A stretch of DNA of 64,000 bases from DASSUW01 sp963849695 (GCA_963849695.1 CAWKIT010000040.1:1-64000), one strand, 5' to 3'. Counted from the first letter of the stretch, positions 26,360 through 37,434 are shown. Made by a program: numbers and translations. Notes: a model not told the origin generated them from the letters alone.

Positions 26360-26492
26360 AGCGTGCAACCTGCCCGCCGTTCGCCGAGCGCGTCACGACT
26401 TCGCCACGGCGTGAACCGATCCACGCGCGGAACCGTGCCGAACCACCCACACGCGCCCGGCTCCGTCGGCACCCGCTGATAGACCCTCCCGC

Positions 26493-28157
26493 GTGCTGCA
26501 CGAGCTACGAGTCGAGAACCTGCTGCTGATCGAGCGGGCCGAGCTGGGGCTCGGTCCCGGCCTCAACGTCCTCACCGGCGAGACCGGTGCCGGCAAGACG
26601 GTGCTCGCCCATGCGCTCGACCTGCTGCTCGGCGGCAAGCCGCGCGCCGGCATCGTGCGACCGGGCGCGTCGGAGGCTTACGTCGAGGGCGTGTTCGCCC
26701 TGCCGGCCGCGCTGCGCGACACGCTCGCCGACCGGCTGCCCGAGGATGCGGACGAGCTCGTGCTGGCGCGGCGCGTGAGTGCCGAGGGTCGCACGCGCGC
26801 GTACCTCGGCGGCCGCAGCGCAACGGCCGCCGACCTGGCTGAGATCGGCGGCGCGCTGCTCTCCTTCTACGGCCAGCACGAGCACCGGAGGCTGATGCTG
26901 GCCGGCGCCCAGCTCGAGATCCTCGACGGCTTCTGCGGCTCCGATCAGGCCGCGCGCCGGCAGGCGTTCGCGGCCGCCTACGCCCGCGAGCGGTCGCTGC
27001 GCGAGGAGCTCGAGGCCCTGCGCGCCCGCGCGGGCGCGCGCGACCGCGAGCTCGACCTGCTCGAGTGGGAGCTCGAGGAGATCGACCGGGCGGAGCCGAG
27101 CGAGGCCGAGGAGGAGTCGCTGCTGGCCGAGCGCGAGCGGCTCCGCCATACCACGGCGCTGCTGAGCGCGGCCGGCGGCGCGGCGGCCGCCCTGACCGGG
27201 GACGACGCCGGCGGCGAAGGCGCCGCCGCGGCGCTCGCCGCCGCGGCCCACGGGCTCGAAGCCGCCCGCGGGGTCGACCCGGCGCTCGACACGCTGGCCG
27301 ACCGCGCGCAGGCCCTCGCCGTCGAGGCCGACGACCTGGCCGGCGAGCTGCGGCGGTACGGGGAGGCGGTCGAGGCCCCACCCGGCCGGCTCGACGAGGT
27401 CGAGGAGCGGCTCACGCTGCTCGATCGGCTGAAGCGCAAGTACGGCGGCACGATCGCGGCCGTGCTCACGCACGCGGAGGAGTGCCGCCGCCGCCGCGAC
27501 GAGCTCGCCGGCGCCGAAGCGGCGCTCGGGGCGGGGGAGGAGCGCCTTCGCGAGGCCCGGGCCGAGCTGTCGGACCGCGCCGAGGAACTGCGGGCCGCGC
27601 GCCGCGAGGCCGCCGGAGCGCTCGCTGAGGCCGTGATCGTGCGGCTGTCGGCACTGGCGATGGAGGGCGCGAGCTTCGAGGCACGGCTGGCGCCGCGCGA
27701 CGGCTACGGCCCGTCCGGCGGCGACGAGGTCGAGTTCCTGATCGCGCCCAATCCGGGCGTCCCCGCCGGCCCGCTGCGCGAGACCGCCTCGGGCGGCGAG
27801 CTCTCGCGCGTGATGCTGGCGCTGATGGGCGTGGCAGCCGAGGCCGGTCCCATGACGCTGGTGTTCGACGAGGTCGACGCCGGGATCGGCGGCCAGACGG
27901 CCCGCGCGGTCGGCGAGCAGCTGAAGGCCCTCGCCGCCGACCGCCAGATCATCTGCATCACGCACCTGCCGCAGATCGCCTCGCTCGCCGACCGCCACTT
28001 CACGATCGTCAAGGACACCACGGGAGCCACCGCACGCACGACCGTCACCCGCCTCGACCGCCGTGACGTGGTCGGCGAGCTCGTCCGCATGCTCGGGGCC
28101 GAGGACGGTGATGCCGCTGCCCGCCGCCACGCGCGCGAGCTCCTGAAGGCCGCGTGA
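26493..28157 (+). CDS. recN: DNA repair protein RecN
   Basis: 554 aa. SMC-like ABC ATPase for double-strand break repair. Walker A GETGAGKT at about 30-37, FYGQHEHRRLM (Q-loop region), a coiled-coil arm of about residues 150-380 rich in Glu/Arg/Ala, signature TASGGELSRVMLAL, Walker B LVFDEVDAGIGG and D-loop, and the H-loop CITHLPQIA. GTG start; the intergenic region of 133 bp has no SOS box that I can see. Intact. Confidence 0.95.
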   Translation: MLHELRVENLLLIERAELGLGPGLNVLTGETGAGKTVLAHALDLLLGGKPRAGIVRPGASEAYVEGVFALPAALRDTLADRLPEDADELVLARRVSAEGRTRAYLGGRSATAADLAEIGGALLSFYGQHEHRRLMLAGAQLEILDGFCGSDQAARRQAFAAAYARERSLREELEALRARAGARDRELDLLEWELEEIDRAEPSEAEEESLLAERERLRHTTALLSAAGGAAAALTGDDAGGEGAAAALAAAAHGLEAARGVDPALDTLADRAQALAVEADDLAGELRRYGEAVEAPPGRLDEVEERLTLLDRLKRKYGGTIAAVLTHAEECRRRRDELAGAEAALGAGEERLREARAELSDRAEELRAARREAAGALAEAVIVRLSALAMEGASFEARLAPRDGYGPSGGDEVEFLIAPNPGVPAGPLRETASGGELSRVMLALMGVAAEAGPMTLVFDEVDAGIGGQTARAVGEQLKALAADRQIICITHLPQIASLADRHFTIVKDTTGATARTTVTRLDRRDVVGELVRMLGAEDGDAAARRHARELLKAA

Positions 28158-28260
28158 CCCGCCCGCGTCCGCGGGCTGACACGTTTGCCGCGCGCCGGTG
28201 AGGATTTCTTGCGGGCGAGGTACAAGTAGCTCAGGGAGCAACGAGCGGGGAGGGAATCGC

Positions 28261-29922
28261 ATGCGCTTCGCAGGGAGAGCGTCCTTGGCGGCTGTGCTCG
28301 CCACGGGACTGATCGCGGCGGCGTCGGCGGGATCGGCGGCCGCGCAGGCGCCGGGGCAGGTGACGGGCTTGACGGTCGAGCAGGCGGATGGCTTCGCCAC
28401 GCTGAGCTGGACGCCGGTGGCGGGCGCGACCGACTACCAGATCGAGCGGACGCTCGCGGGCACGCCGCTCGGGACGGGAGTGGTGGTGGGCGTCTGGCGG
28501 CCGAACCGCCAGGTCAACCAGGACGAGCCGGCCTTCGCGGAGGCCGGCTTCAACCCGGGCGACAGCTTCCAGTGGCGCGTCCGCGCCCGCTTCGGCACCG
28601 AGCCGCAGCCGTACTCGGAGCCGGTGAGCGGCACGACGGTGCCGGAGTTCGGCGACCCGGCCACGCCCGGCGAGAACCTGCGCACCGGCTGGGAGCAGAG
28701 GGACGCGGCGACCTACACGACCGACGTCGAGGAGTACGCGTACACGGCGGCGCTCGACGCCGCGAGCGAGCGCGTGCGCGTGGTGGAGATCGGCCGCACC
28801 GTGCTCGGGCGCCCGATCAACATGTTCATCATCGGCGACCCGGCGCCGCGGCCGACCGTCCAGGCGATCTCCAACCACCCGACGGCGCTGTTGAACTGCA
28901 ACGTGCACGGCAACGAGCCGTCCTCGCGCGAGGGGTGCCTGATCCTCGCCCGCGAGTTCGCGTTCGCCGACGACCCGCGCACGCTGGACATCCTGCGCAA
29001 CATGACGGTGCTGATCGTCCCGGCGATCAACGGCGACGGGCGCGCGGCCAACACCCGCGGCAACTCCACGGGCCAGGACCTCAACCGCGACCACTCGCTG
29101 CTCCGGCAGCCGGAGACCTTCGCGCTGGCTGCGATGGTGCGCGACTACACGCCGGAGGTGGCGTACGACGGGCACGAGTTCGGCAACAACCAGGCCGGCG
29201 ACCTGCCGACGCTGTGGCCGCGTCACCTCAACGTGGCGGAGTCGATCATGGGCGAATCGAAGAGCCTGGTCGAGAACTGGCTGTACACGAACGGGTCCGA
29301 GGACGGCTGGTGGTACTGCCCGTACGGGTGCCAGGGCGGGGGCGCGGTGGGCCTCAGCCAGGAGACGATCCTGCGCAACACGATGGGCCTCAAGAACACG
29401 GTCAGCATGCTCCTGGAGGCGCGCAGCGCCGGCGGCCCGACGCGCCCGAACGAGGCCATCCCGGCGAACAACCGCCGGCGTAAGACGTACTCCGCGATCT
29501 ACACGATGCAGCAGCTGCTCGACTACTACCGCGCGAACCAGCAGGTGGTCGAGGACGCGATCAGGGAGTCGACCCGATTCCAGAAGAGAAACACGGGCCG
29601 GATCGTGTTCCGCGGCAGCTACGACGTCCCGGCGTTCCCCGCCCCGCATCCGGGCGAGGCTCCGCCGCCGGACGAGCCGCCGGAGGGCATCCTCGACCCG
29701 CCGCCGTGCGGCTACCTGATCACCGACGAGCAGTACCGCTCGCAGCAGGACGGCAGCCGCCCGGCGGGCGACCGTCTGGATGCCCACGGCATCAAGGTGC
29801 AGCGGCGCGGGCCGCGCGGCTGGTTCGTGCCGATGAAGCAGGAGCTGCGGGGTCTGATCCCGCTGCTGCTCGACGGGGAGGCGGCCGAGCCGATGGTGGC
29901 CGGGACACGGATCATGTGCTGA
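28261..29922 (+). CDS. Secreted M14 zinc carboxypeptidase with N-terminal fibronectin type III domain
   Basis: 553 aa. Signal peptide (residues 1-29), then an FN3-like domain (about 32-125: VTGLTVEQADGFATLSWTPV, FQWRVRARFG), then an M14 domain. Zinc ligands: HGNEPSSREG (His and Glu, about residue 216) and DGHEFG (His, about 305); catalytic glutamate in MLLEARS (about 386). NRDHSLL and the ING block are family features. Function: cleavage of C-terminal residues outside the cell. GGGAGGGAA precedes the ATG; no operon partner is close. Confidence 0.88.
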   Translation: MRFAGRASLAAVLATGLIAAASAGSAAAQAPGQVTGLTVEQADGFATLSWTPVAGATDYQIERTLAGTPLGTGVVVGVWRPNRQVNQDEPAFAEAGFNPGDSFQWRVRARFGTEPQPYSEPVSGTTVPEFGDPATPGENLRTGWEQRDAATYTTDVEEYAYTAALDAASERVRVVEIGRTVLGRPINMFIIGDPAPRPTVQAISNHPTALLNCNVHGNEPSSREGCLILAREFAFADDPRTLDILRNMTVLIVPAINGDGRAANTRGNSTGQDLNRDHSLLRQPETFALAAMVRDYTPEVAYDGHEFGNNQAGDLPTLWPRHLNVAESIMGESKSLVENWLYTNGSEDGWWYCPYGCQGGGAVGLSQETILRNTMGLKNTVSMLLEARSAGGPTRPNEAIPANNRRRKTYSAIYTMQQLLDYYRANQQVVEDAIRESTRFQKRNTGRIVFRGSYDVPAFPAPHPGEAPPPDEPPEGILDPPPCGYLITDEQYRSQQDGSRPAGDRLDAHGIKVQRRGPRGWFVPMKQELRGLIPLLLDGEAAEPMVAGTRIMC

Positions 29923-30056
29923 GCTCGGCGCTGACGGTCCGGGCGCGGTCGCCGAGCCGCGCCTGGCCGTCGTCGCCGCACGCTCCGCGATGCGCAAGAA
30001 GCCTCCGCTGGTGCCGCCGCCCTTCGCTCTAGACTGGCCGGGCAGGAGATTTCGCC

Positions 30057-31726
<1,670 letters not shown>

Positions 31727-31730
<4 letters not shown>

Positions 31731-32833
31731 GGCCGGCCTCCGAGGCCGAGAAGGCCCGGCTCGCGGAGCTGTTCACGGAGTTGTGCCGCATCCCGAGCCC
31801 GTTCGGGCACGAGCGCGCCTGCGCCGACCGCGTGATCGCCGAGCTCGCCCGCATAGGCGTCATCCCCGAGGAGGACGAGACCGGCAACCTGCTCGCGCGC
31901 ATCCCGGGGCGCAACGAGCGGTCGCTGCTGCTCTGCGCTCACCTGGACACCGTCGAGACCGAGGCGCCGATCGAGCCCGTGCTCGTCGACGGCCGCTGGG
32001 AGAACGCGCACGAAGGCATCCTCGGCGCCGACAACAAGGCGGCGGTGGCGGTGATGCTCGAGACGGCGCGGCGCGCGACCGTCGAGGGCTCGCCGGTGGG
32101 GATCGAGCTGCTGTTCACGGTCTCGGAGGAGGACGGGCTGGTCGGCGCCAAGGCGTTCGACGTCTCGCGCCTGCGGTCGGAGTTCGGCTACGTGTTCGAC
32201 CACGCGACCGCGATCGGCGACGTGGTGGTCGCGGCGCCGACCTACTTCCGGCTCGAAGCGTCGTTCCACGGCAAGTCCGCGCACGCCGGCATCCGCCCCG
32301 AGGACGGGCGCAGCGCCGTCCTCGCCGCCGCGCTGGCGATCGCGGCGATGCCGCTCGGCCGGATCGACGCGCAGACCACCGCCAACGTGGGCTCGGTCCG
32401 CGGCGGCACGGGCTCCACCAACGTCGTCCCCGAGCGCTGCCGCGTGCTCGCCGAGGCCCGCTCGCTCGACCCCTCCCGTGTCGAGGACGTCGTGTCCGGC
32501 ATCGTCGACGCCGTGCACGACGGCGCCGTCCAGGCCGAGTGCGACGTCGACGTCGTGTGCGAGAAGCTGTTCACCGGCTTCAGGGTGCGGCCGAGCGCGC
32601 CGGAGCTGACCGCGGCCGAGGCCGCGCTGCGGGCGTGCGGCTACGAGCCGCTCAGGATCCAGACCGGCGGAGGATCCGACGCCAACGCCCTCCAGGCCGC
32701 CGGCTTCCCGTGCCTGAACCTCGCCAACGGCACCGAGCACAACCACGAGCCGACCGAGCGCGTGTCCGCCGTCGCCCTCGAGGGGATGTTCGACGTCTCG
32801 CTCGCCCTGCTCGAGGAGGCCGCCGCCGTCTAG
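31727..32833 (+). CDS. M20 family peptidase (tripeptidase T-like)
   Basis: 368 aa. Dinuclear zinc exopeptidase. Motifs: LLLCAHLDTVET (first His and Asp), LGADNKAAVAVMLE (bridging Asp), LFTVSEEDGLVGAKA (catalytic Glu-Glu) and C-terminal NGTEHNHEPTERVS (His), with an internal dimerisation domain (residues about 175-290: ASFHGKSAHAGIRPEDGRSA). Closest by eye to PepT-like/M20 dipeptidase-tripeptidase proteins. GTG start overlapping the pyrG stop. Substrate unknown. Confidence 0.85.
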
Positions 32834-32892
32834 GCCCGAATCCACCGATCCCCGGCGACGACACATCCACCGATCATCGGTAGATTCGGGCC
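32833..32892. repeat. Inverted repeat between the M20 peptidase and DUF3866 genes (dispersed repeat copy)
   Basis: GGCCCGAATCCACCGAT (32833-32849) and ATCGGTAGATTCGGGCC (32876-32892) are complementary at 16 of 17 positions, with a further CATCCACCGAT between them. The left arm contains AATCCACCGATCCCCG (32839-32854), also found at 34384-34399 and, reversed, at 38324-38339. Confidence 0.75.
32858..32886 (+). promoter_or_regulatory. Leaderless-type promoter of the DUF3866 gene
   Basis: ACGACA (32858-32863), a 17-nt spacer and TAGATT (32881-32886); the start codon ATG is 7 nt downstream at 32894, so transcription should begin at or next to the A of the ATG. The -10 box lies within the inverted-repeat right arm. 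Confidence 0.55.
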
Positions 32893-32893
32893 G

Positions 32894-33850
32894 ATGCTCG
32901 TCTTGCGCCGCGGCGTCGTGCTGGCCGCCGGCGACCCCGGCGGGCCCATGCAGGAGCTGGAGGTCCGGCTCGGCGGCGAGCGACGGACGGCGGTGGCGGA
33001 CGTGGCCCTGGTGGGCGCCGCCCGGGCCGGCGACGAAGTGATCGTGAACGTCGCCGCTCCCGACGTCGTGCACGCCAATCTCACCCGCGGCCTCTCCGGC
33101 ACGGGGACGCCGGGCGCGCAGGCGATCAAGCTCGCGTACACGAGCCTCCAGCATGCGGTCACACCGGTCGAGTACGCCTTGCCGGCCGAGTCGCCGCTCG
33201 TCCTCCCGACCGACGCGCCCGTCGCCGTGTGCCTGACCCACTCCCAGCTGGCGCCGCTGGCGTGGGCGTTCCACCGCGCCGCGCCGGGCGGCCGGCTCGG
33301 CTTCGTCCACACCGGCGGCGGCGCGCTCCCGGGTGGCTTGTCCGAAGCGGTCCGCGTCCTGCGCGCCCGTGGGCTGCTCGCCGGACATGTCACGGCCGGG
33401 CCCGCGCACGGTGGCGAGGCGGAGGCGATGACCACCGCCGGGGCGCTCCAGCACGGCTTCGCCGAGCGCTACTGGCACGCCGCGGTGTGCGCGCCGGGCC
33501 CGGGCGCGCAGGAATCCGGCAGCGCGCTCGGCCACGGCGGCATGATCGCGCTCGACACCGCCCATGCCGCCGCTGCGCTCGGCTGCCAGGTCGTGATCTG
33601 CACGCGCCCGGCGGCGGGCGGCGTGTCACACCCGACGCGGATGCTGCTCGAGCTGGCGCTGGTGCCGATGGTGGTCGCCCATGCCGGCGAGCGCCCGCGC
33701 GCCGGCCGCGGCCGGCACGAGTGGCGGCGCGGCGGGGCGGATCTCGACGCCTTCGCGGCCAGCGGCCTGGCGGCCGGCCTCGAGGACGACCCGCCGTTCT
33801 TCGCCGCCGCGCTGGCCGCCGGCAGCGTGCTGGCACAATGCGCCGCGTGA
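32894..33850 (+). CDS. DUF3866 family protein
   Basis: 318 aa, the usual length of this actinobacterial family of unknown function. Characteristic blocks: HANLTRGLSGTGTPGAQAIK, LPAESPLVLPTDAPVAVCLT, LGFVHTGGGALPGGLSEAVR, GPGAQESGSALGHGGMIALD and ARHSHPTR-like SHPTRMLLELAL. Cytosolic, with a Rossmann-like appearance. Its neighbour between pyrG/M20 and a Nudix gene is common in the phylum. ATG start without Shine-Dalgarno next to a TAGATT box. Overlaps the Nudix start by 13 bp. Confidence 0.9.
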   Translation: MLVLRRGVVLAAGDPGGPMQELEVRLGGERRTAVADVALVGAARAGDEVIVNVAAPDVVHANLTRGLSGTGTPGAQAIKLAYTSLQHAVTPVEYALPAESPLVLPTDAPVAVCLTHSQLAPLAWAFHRAAPGGRLGFVHTGGGALPGGLSEAVRVLRARGLLAGHVTAGPAHGGEAEAMTTAGALQHGFAERYWHAAVCAPGPGAQESGSALGHGGMIALDTAHAAAALGCQVVICTRPAAGGVSHPTRMLLELALVPMVVAHAGERPRAGRGRHEWRRGGADLDAFAASGLAAGLEDDPPFFAAALAAGSVLAQCAA

Positions 33851-34455
33851 GCTCCCGCTTCGAGCCCGTCGCTTCGGAGACGATCCACGAGGGCGTGTTC
33901 TTCGACGTCGTGCGCCGCCGCTTCCGGCACGAGGACGGCGAGGAGGTCAAGCGCGAGATCGTCACCCATCCGGGCGCCGTCGGGATCGTGGTGCTCGACG
34001 GCGAGGACCTGTGGTTCGTCCGCCAGCCGCGCGAGGCGATCGGCAGCCCGGACCTGCTCGAGCTGCCGGCCGGCAAGCTCGACGAGGACGGTGAGGAGCC
34101 GCTCGACACCGCCCGCCGCGAGCTGGCCGAGGAGATCGGCAAGCAGGCGGCCGAGTGGGAGTCGCTCGGCTCCTTCTACACCTCGCCGGGCTTCACCGAC
34201 GAGCAGGTGCACCTGTTCCTGGCCACCGGCATCTCGGACGTCGACGAGCGACCCGCGGTCGAGCACGACGAGCGGATCGACGCCGAGGTGCGCCCGCTGC
34301 GCGACCTCGACGCGATCCTGGCCGAGACGACCGACTCCAAGACCCTGATCGGGCTCTACCGGCTGAGGGACCGGCTGAGCCTGAATCCACCGATCCCCGC
34401 GGCGCCTCGCCACCGTGGCCGTTCGCCAGAGTCGATCGGCCGCGACCCCGAGTGA
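33838..34455 (+). CDS. Nudix hydrolase (ADP-ribose pyrophosphatase type), 3' end extended into a repeat
   Basis: 205 aa. Nudix box ELPAGKLDEDGEEPLDTARR followed by ELAEEIG, with the conserved Glu residues; downstream SFYTSPGFTDEQVHLFLAT is typical of ADP-ribose pyrophosphatases (NudF-like). Homology ends near TLIGLYRLRDRLS (34380). The last 25 codons (LNPPIPAAPRHRGRSPESIG...) read through a dispersed intergenic repeat, so the C-terminus is probably acquired. ATG at 33838 lies inside the end of the DUF3866 gene. Presumed housekeeping of toxic nucleotide sugars. Confidence 0.88.
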   Translation: MRRVSSRFEPVASETIHEGVFFDVVRRRFRHEDGEEVKREIVTHPGAVGIVVLDGEDLWFVRQPREAIGSPDLLELPAGKLDEDGEEPLDTARRELAEEIGKQAAEWESLGSFYTSPGFTDEQVHLFLATGISDVDERPAVEHDERIDAEVRPLRDLDAILAETTDSKTLIGLYRLRDRLSLNPPIPAAPRHRGRSPESIGRDPE

Positions 34456-34538
34456 CCCGCCACGAGGAGACGCGGCCGATCGCCTCTGACTCGGCCCACG
34501 GCGCCGAGGCATCCACGGGTCATCGCTGGATCCAGGCT
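34378..34538. repeat. Dispersed repeat with imperfect inverted arms
   Basis: AGCCTGAATCCACCGATC (34378-34395) and CATCGCTGGATCCAGGCT (34521-34538) are complementary at 15 of 18 positions and bracket 125 bp covering the Nudix 3' end. GCCTGAATCCACCGATCCCC... at 34379-34403 matches the reverse strand of 38320-38344 at 24 of 25 positions. Confidence 0.7.
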
Positions 34539-35035
34539 CACTCGCAGAACGGGATGAACGGCACTCCGATCCGGTCGATGCGCTTGGTGTCGACCGGGAC
34601 GGAGAACGTGATCCTGCCTCCGCCGTTGCGCGGGACGCGGACGAGCCAGACACCGAAGACGTCCTCGGTCTGCCTGTTCACCTTCGCCTTCGGATAGGCG
34701 TCCTTGATGTCGCGGATGCGGTCGCCGACCTTGACGCCGCGGGCGCGGGCGCCGCGGAGGATCGTGATGTTGGTGACCTTCCGCGGGTTGGTCTGCGTGA
34801 AGTCCACGACTCCGCGCAGCGGCGAGCGCAGCCGTGCGCTGCGGGTGTTCGGTCCGCCGAGCTCGCACCCGGGCCGCAGCCTGCCGACGAGTCCCTTGTC
34901 CCGGAGCTCCTGGAACGTCATGCCCAGCTTGACCTGGCCGACGCCGTTCCTGGTGATCTTCTGGGGCGCGGCCGCCGAGGCGGGAACCGCCAGCATCGCG
35001 ACGACGACGGCGGCGGCGATCAGTGTGCGTCTCAT
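34538..35035 (-). CDS. Secreted protein of unknown function
   Basis: 165 aa. Signal peptide (RRTLIAAAVVVAMLAVPASA). The mature part, with GVGQVKLGMTFQELRDKGLV near the start and GVKVGDRIRDIKDAYPKAKV further on, has the look of actinobacterial secreted proteins with a KLGM-type repeat, with two cysteines (GCELGG and the C-terminal FCE). Function unknown. Convergent with the Nudix gene, divergent from xerD. ATG at 35035 has no strong Shine-Dalgarno. Confidence 0.75.
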   Translation of the reverse strand: MRRTLIAAAVVVAMLAVPASAAAPQKITRNGVGQVKLGMTFQELRDKGLVGRLRPGCELGGPNTRSARLRSPLRGVVDFTQTNPRKVTNITILRGARARGVKVGDRIRDIKDAYPKAKVNRQTEDVFGVWLVRVPRNGGGRITFSVPVDTKRIDRIGVPFIPFCE

Positions 35036-35163
35036 TCGCGCACGCTATCCGAGGCCCACGACGGCCAACGCGAAGCCGTCATGGCCCAAGCTCGTGGCTC
35101 ATCCGCCGAAACGTTGACAGCAGGGGCAGGGAGCCGGCGGTTCGCCGCGAAGGAGTGCCTCTG

Positions 35164-36096
35164 ATGGCAATCGCCGCGCCGACGCAGCCGTTCGAGCACC
35201 TTGTGCTCGACTTCCTGGCCTACCTCGAGTTCGAGCGCGGCCTGTCGCGGAACACGCTCGAGGCGTATCGCTCGGACCTGCTCCAGCTGGGGTCGCACCT
35301 GCATCGCACCGGCGTGGGCGCCCTCGAGGCGCGGCACTCCGACCTCGCCGACTTCGTGGCCGACCTCGCGGCGGGCGGAGAGGATCGGCCGCCGGTGGCG
35401 CCGGCCACGCTTCAGCGCAAGGTCGCGTGCCTGCGCTCGTTCTATCGCCACCTGCGGCGCCAGGACCTGATCGCCGACGACCCGACCGTGCAGCTGCGCG
35501 CGCCCAAGCAGAGCCGCAAGCTGCCGCAGGTGCTCTCGCGGGACGAGGTCGCGAAGCTGCTCGAGGCACCGCGGGGCACGGAGCCGACCGCGCTGCGCGA
35601 CCGGGCGCTGCTGGAGCTGATGTACGCGTGCGGGCTGCGGGCGTCGGAGGCGATCACGCTCGAGATCGGCGACGTCGACCTCGAGACCGGGATCCTGCGG
35701 GCGCGCGGCAAGGGGTCGAAGGAGCGGCTGGTGCCGATCGGGTCGGCCGCCTCGCGCGCGCTCGTCGCCTACCTCGGGCGCGGCCGGCCGCGGCTGGTCG
35801 GCGACCGGCTCGAGGCGCGGCTGTTCGTCAACCACCGCGGCGCCGGCCTGACGCGGCAGGGCCTTTACAAGATCGTCCAGCGCCACGCGCGCGCGGCCGG
35901 GCTCGAGGGCAAGATGAGCCCGCACACGCTCCGCCACACGTTCGCGACCCACCTGCTGGCCGGCGGCTGCGACCTGCGCTCGCTGCAGGAGATGCTCGGC
36001 CACGCCGACATCGCGACGACTCAGGTGTACACCCACCTGTCCGCCGAGCGGCTGAAGGACGTCTACTACGACGCCCACCCGCGCGCACGGCGATAA
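35164..36096 (+). CDS. xerD: Tyrosine site-specific recombinase XerD
   Basis: 310 aa, the normal XerC/D size. SAM-like N-domain (EHLVLDFLAYLEFERGLSRN). Catalytic pentad: ACGLRASEA (Arg), GKGSKERLVPIG (Lys), HTLRHTFATHLL (His-x-x-Arg), GHADIATTQVYTH (His and nucleophile Tyr). Resolves chromosome dimers at dif with XerC. AAGGAG precedes ATG 35164; the open frame back to 35023 is not homologous. Followed by deoB, whose -10-like box overlaps the xerD stop. Confidence 0.93.
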   Translation: MAIAAPTQPFEHLVLDFLAYLEFERGLSRNTLEAYRSDLLQLGSHLHRTGVGALEARHSDLADFVADLAAGGEDRPPVAPATLQRKVACLRSFYRHLRRQDLIADDPTVQLRAPKQSRKLPQVLSRDEVAKLLEAPRGTEPTALRDRALLELMYACGLRASEAITLEIGDVDLETGILRARGKGSKERLVPIGSAASRALVAYLGRGRPRLVGDRLEARLFVNHRGAGLTRQGLYKIVQRHARAAGLEGKMSPHTLRHTFATHLLAGGCDLRSLQEMLGHADIATTQVYTHLSAERLKDVYYDAHPRARR

Positions 36097-36105
36097 TGCC
36101 GCCCG

Positions 36106-37428
36106 GTGCGCCGGGCCTTCGTCATCGTGATCGATGCCTGCGGGGCGGGGGATCTCCCCGACAGCGCCGAGTACGGCGATGCCGGCGCGAACACGCTCGC
36201 CCATGTGGCCGAGGCGGCCGGCGGGCTCGACCTGCCCGTCCTGGCCCGGCTCGGTCTCGGCAACATCATGCCGCTGGTGGGGGTGGCGCGGGTCGACGAC
36301 CCGGTGGTGCACGGGCGCCTGCACCCGCTGGGCCCGGGCAAGGACACGATCACCGGCCACTGGGAGCTGATGGGCGTCGTGACCCCGGTGGCGCTGCGCA
36401 CGTATCCCGACGGCTTCCCGGACGAGGTGCTCGACGCGCTTCGGCAGGCGACCGGACGCGGGGTGCTCTGCAACCGGCCGTACTCGGGCACGCAGGTGAT
36501 CGACGACTTCGGCGCCCGGCATGTCGAGACCGGCGACCTGATCGTCTATACGTCGGCCGACTCCGTGCTCCAGATCGCCGCCCACGAGGAAGTGGTCCCG
36601 CTGGAGGAGCTGTATGCGGCGTGCGCGGCGGCGCGCGAGATCATGACCGGCGAGCACGCCGTCGGGCGCGTCATCGCGCGGCCGTTCCACGGCGAGCCGG
36701 GCGCCTTCCAGCGGACCGAGGGGCGGCGCGACATGGCCCTCGACCCGCCGGGCCGGTCGTACCTGGACGAGCTGCAGGCCGGCGGCGTGCCGGTGCACAC
36801 CGTCGGCAAGATCGGGCAGGTCTTCAACGGGGTGGGGGTCGACGAGCAGCACAAGGGCTCCACGAACGCCTCCGCGCTCGCGTCGACGAACCGGCTGATC
36901 GACAAGCTCGATGGCGGCTTCGTGTTCGCCAACCTCGTCGAGACCGACCAGGTCTTCGGGCACCGCAACGACGTCGAGGGGTTCCACGGCGCGCTGCGCG
37001 AGATCGACGCGGCGGTCGGCGAGTGGCTCGAGCGGCTCGACCCCGAGCGCGACCTCCTGATCCTCACCGCCGACCACGGCTGCGACCCGACCCACCCCGG
37101 CACCGACCACACACGCGAGCACGCACCCCTGCTCGCGTGGTTCGCGGGCGCCCGCTCCGGTTCGCCCGCGGCCGAGGCACCCGGCCCGCACGACTCGTCG
37201 CCCGCCGAGGCGCGCCGCCACGACGGCCCGTCCGAGGACGGCCCCCACGACGCATCGGCCGTCGTGGCGCGCCTCCACGACGCGCCGTCCGAGGACGGCC
37301 CCCAGGACGCATCGGCGGCCGAGGCGCGCCGCCACGACGGCCCGTTCGCCGATGTCGGCGCGTCGGTCCTGCGGTGGCTGACCGGCCGCGACGCGCCGGG
37401 GATGCAGGGCGAGCCGTTCGTGCCCTGA
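36106..37428 (+). CDS. deoB: Phosphopentomutase carrying a tandem-repeat insertion
   Basis: 440 aa. Interconverts ribose- (or deoxyribose-) 1- and 5-phosphates. Alkaline-phosphatase-like core: FVIVIDACGAGDLPDS (metal Asp), DTITGHWELMG with phosphothreonine site, DQVFGHRNDVEGFH, TADHGCDPTHPGTDHTREHAP (metal His/Asp). Between FAGARSG (37140) and FADVGASVLRWL (37345), about 60 residues are inserted as imperfect 19-residue repeats (EARRHDGPSEDG...) absent from the family. GTG start preceded 8 nt upstream by GATAAT (36092-36097), which overlaps the xerD stop. Confidence 0.9.
   Translation: MRRAFVIVIDACGAGDLPDSAEYGDAGANTLAHVAEAAGGLDLPVLARLGLGNIMPLVGVARVDDPVVHGRLHPLGPGKDTITGHWELMGVVTPVALRTYPDGFPDEVLDALRQATGRGVLCNRPYSGTQVIDDFGARHVETGDLIVYTSADSVLQIAAHEEVVPLEELYAACAAAREIMTGEHAVGRVIARPFHGEPGAFQRTEGRRDMALDPPGRSYLDELQAGGVPVHTVGKIGQVFNGVGVDEQHKGSTNASALASTNRLIDKLDGGFVFANLVETDQVFGHRNDVEGFHGALREIDAAVGEWLERLDPERDLLILTADHGCDPTHPGTDHTREHAPLLAWFAGARSGSPAAEAPGPHDSSPAEARRHDGPSEDGPHDASAVVARLHDAPSEDGPQDASAAEARRHDGPFADVGASVLRWLTGRDAPGMQGEPFVP
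37207..37350 (+). repeat. 57-bp in-frame tandem repeat inside deoB
   Basis: Unit 1 at 37207-37263, unit 2 at 37264-37320 and a partial unit 3 at 37321-37350. Each begins with an (E/V)AR(R/L)HD(G/A)P motif followed by SEDGP and DASA. The units are near-identical and encode a polar, probably disordered, acidic/basic loop. A remnant of a fourth unit (GPHDSSPA) lies just upstream. Confidence 0.85.
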
Positions 37429-37434
37429 TCGGAC

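Noticed and set aside
26360..26492. SOS box before recN
   Set aside because: GAACCG and CCGAAC occur, but no GAAC-N4-GTTC pair was found.
37207..37350. CRISPR-like array
   Set aside because: The 57-bp units are contiguous and in frame with deoB, without spacers; no cas gene is nearby.
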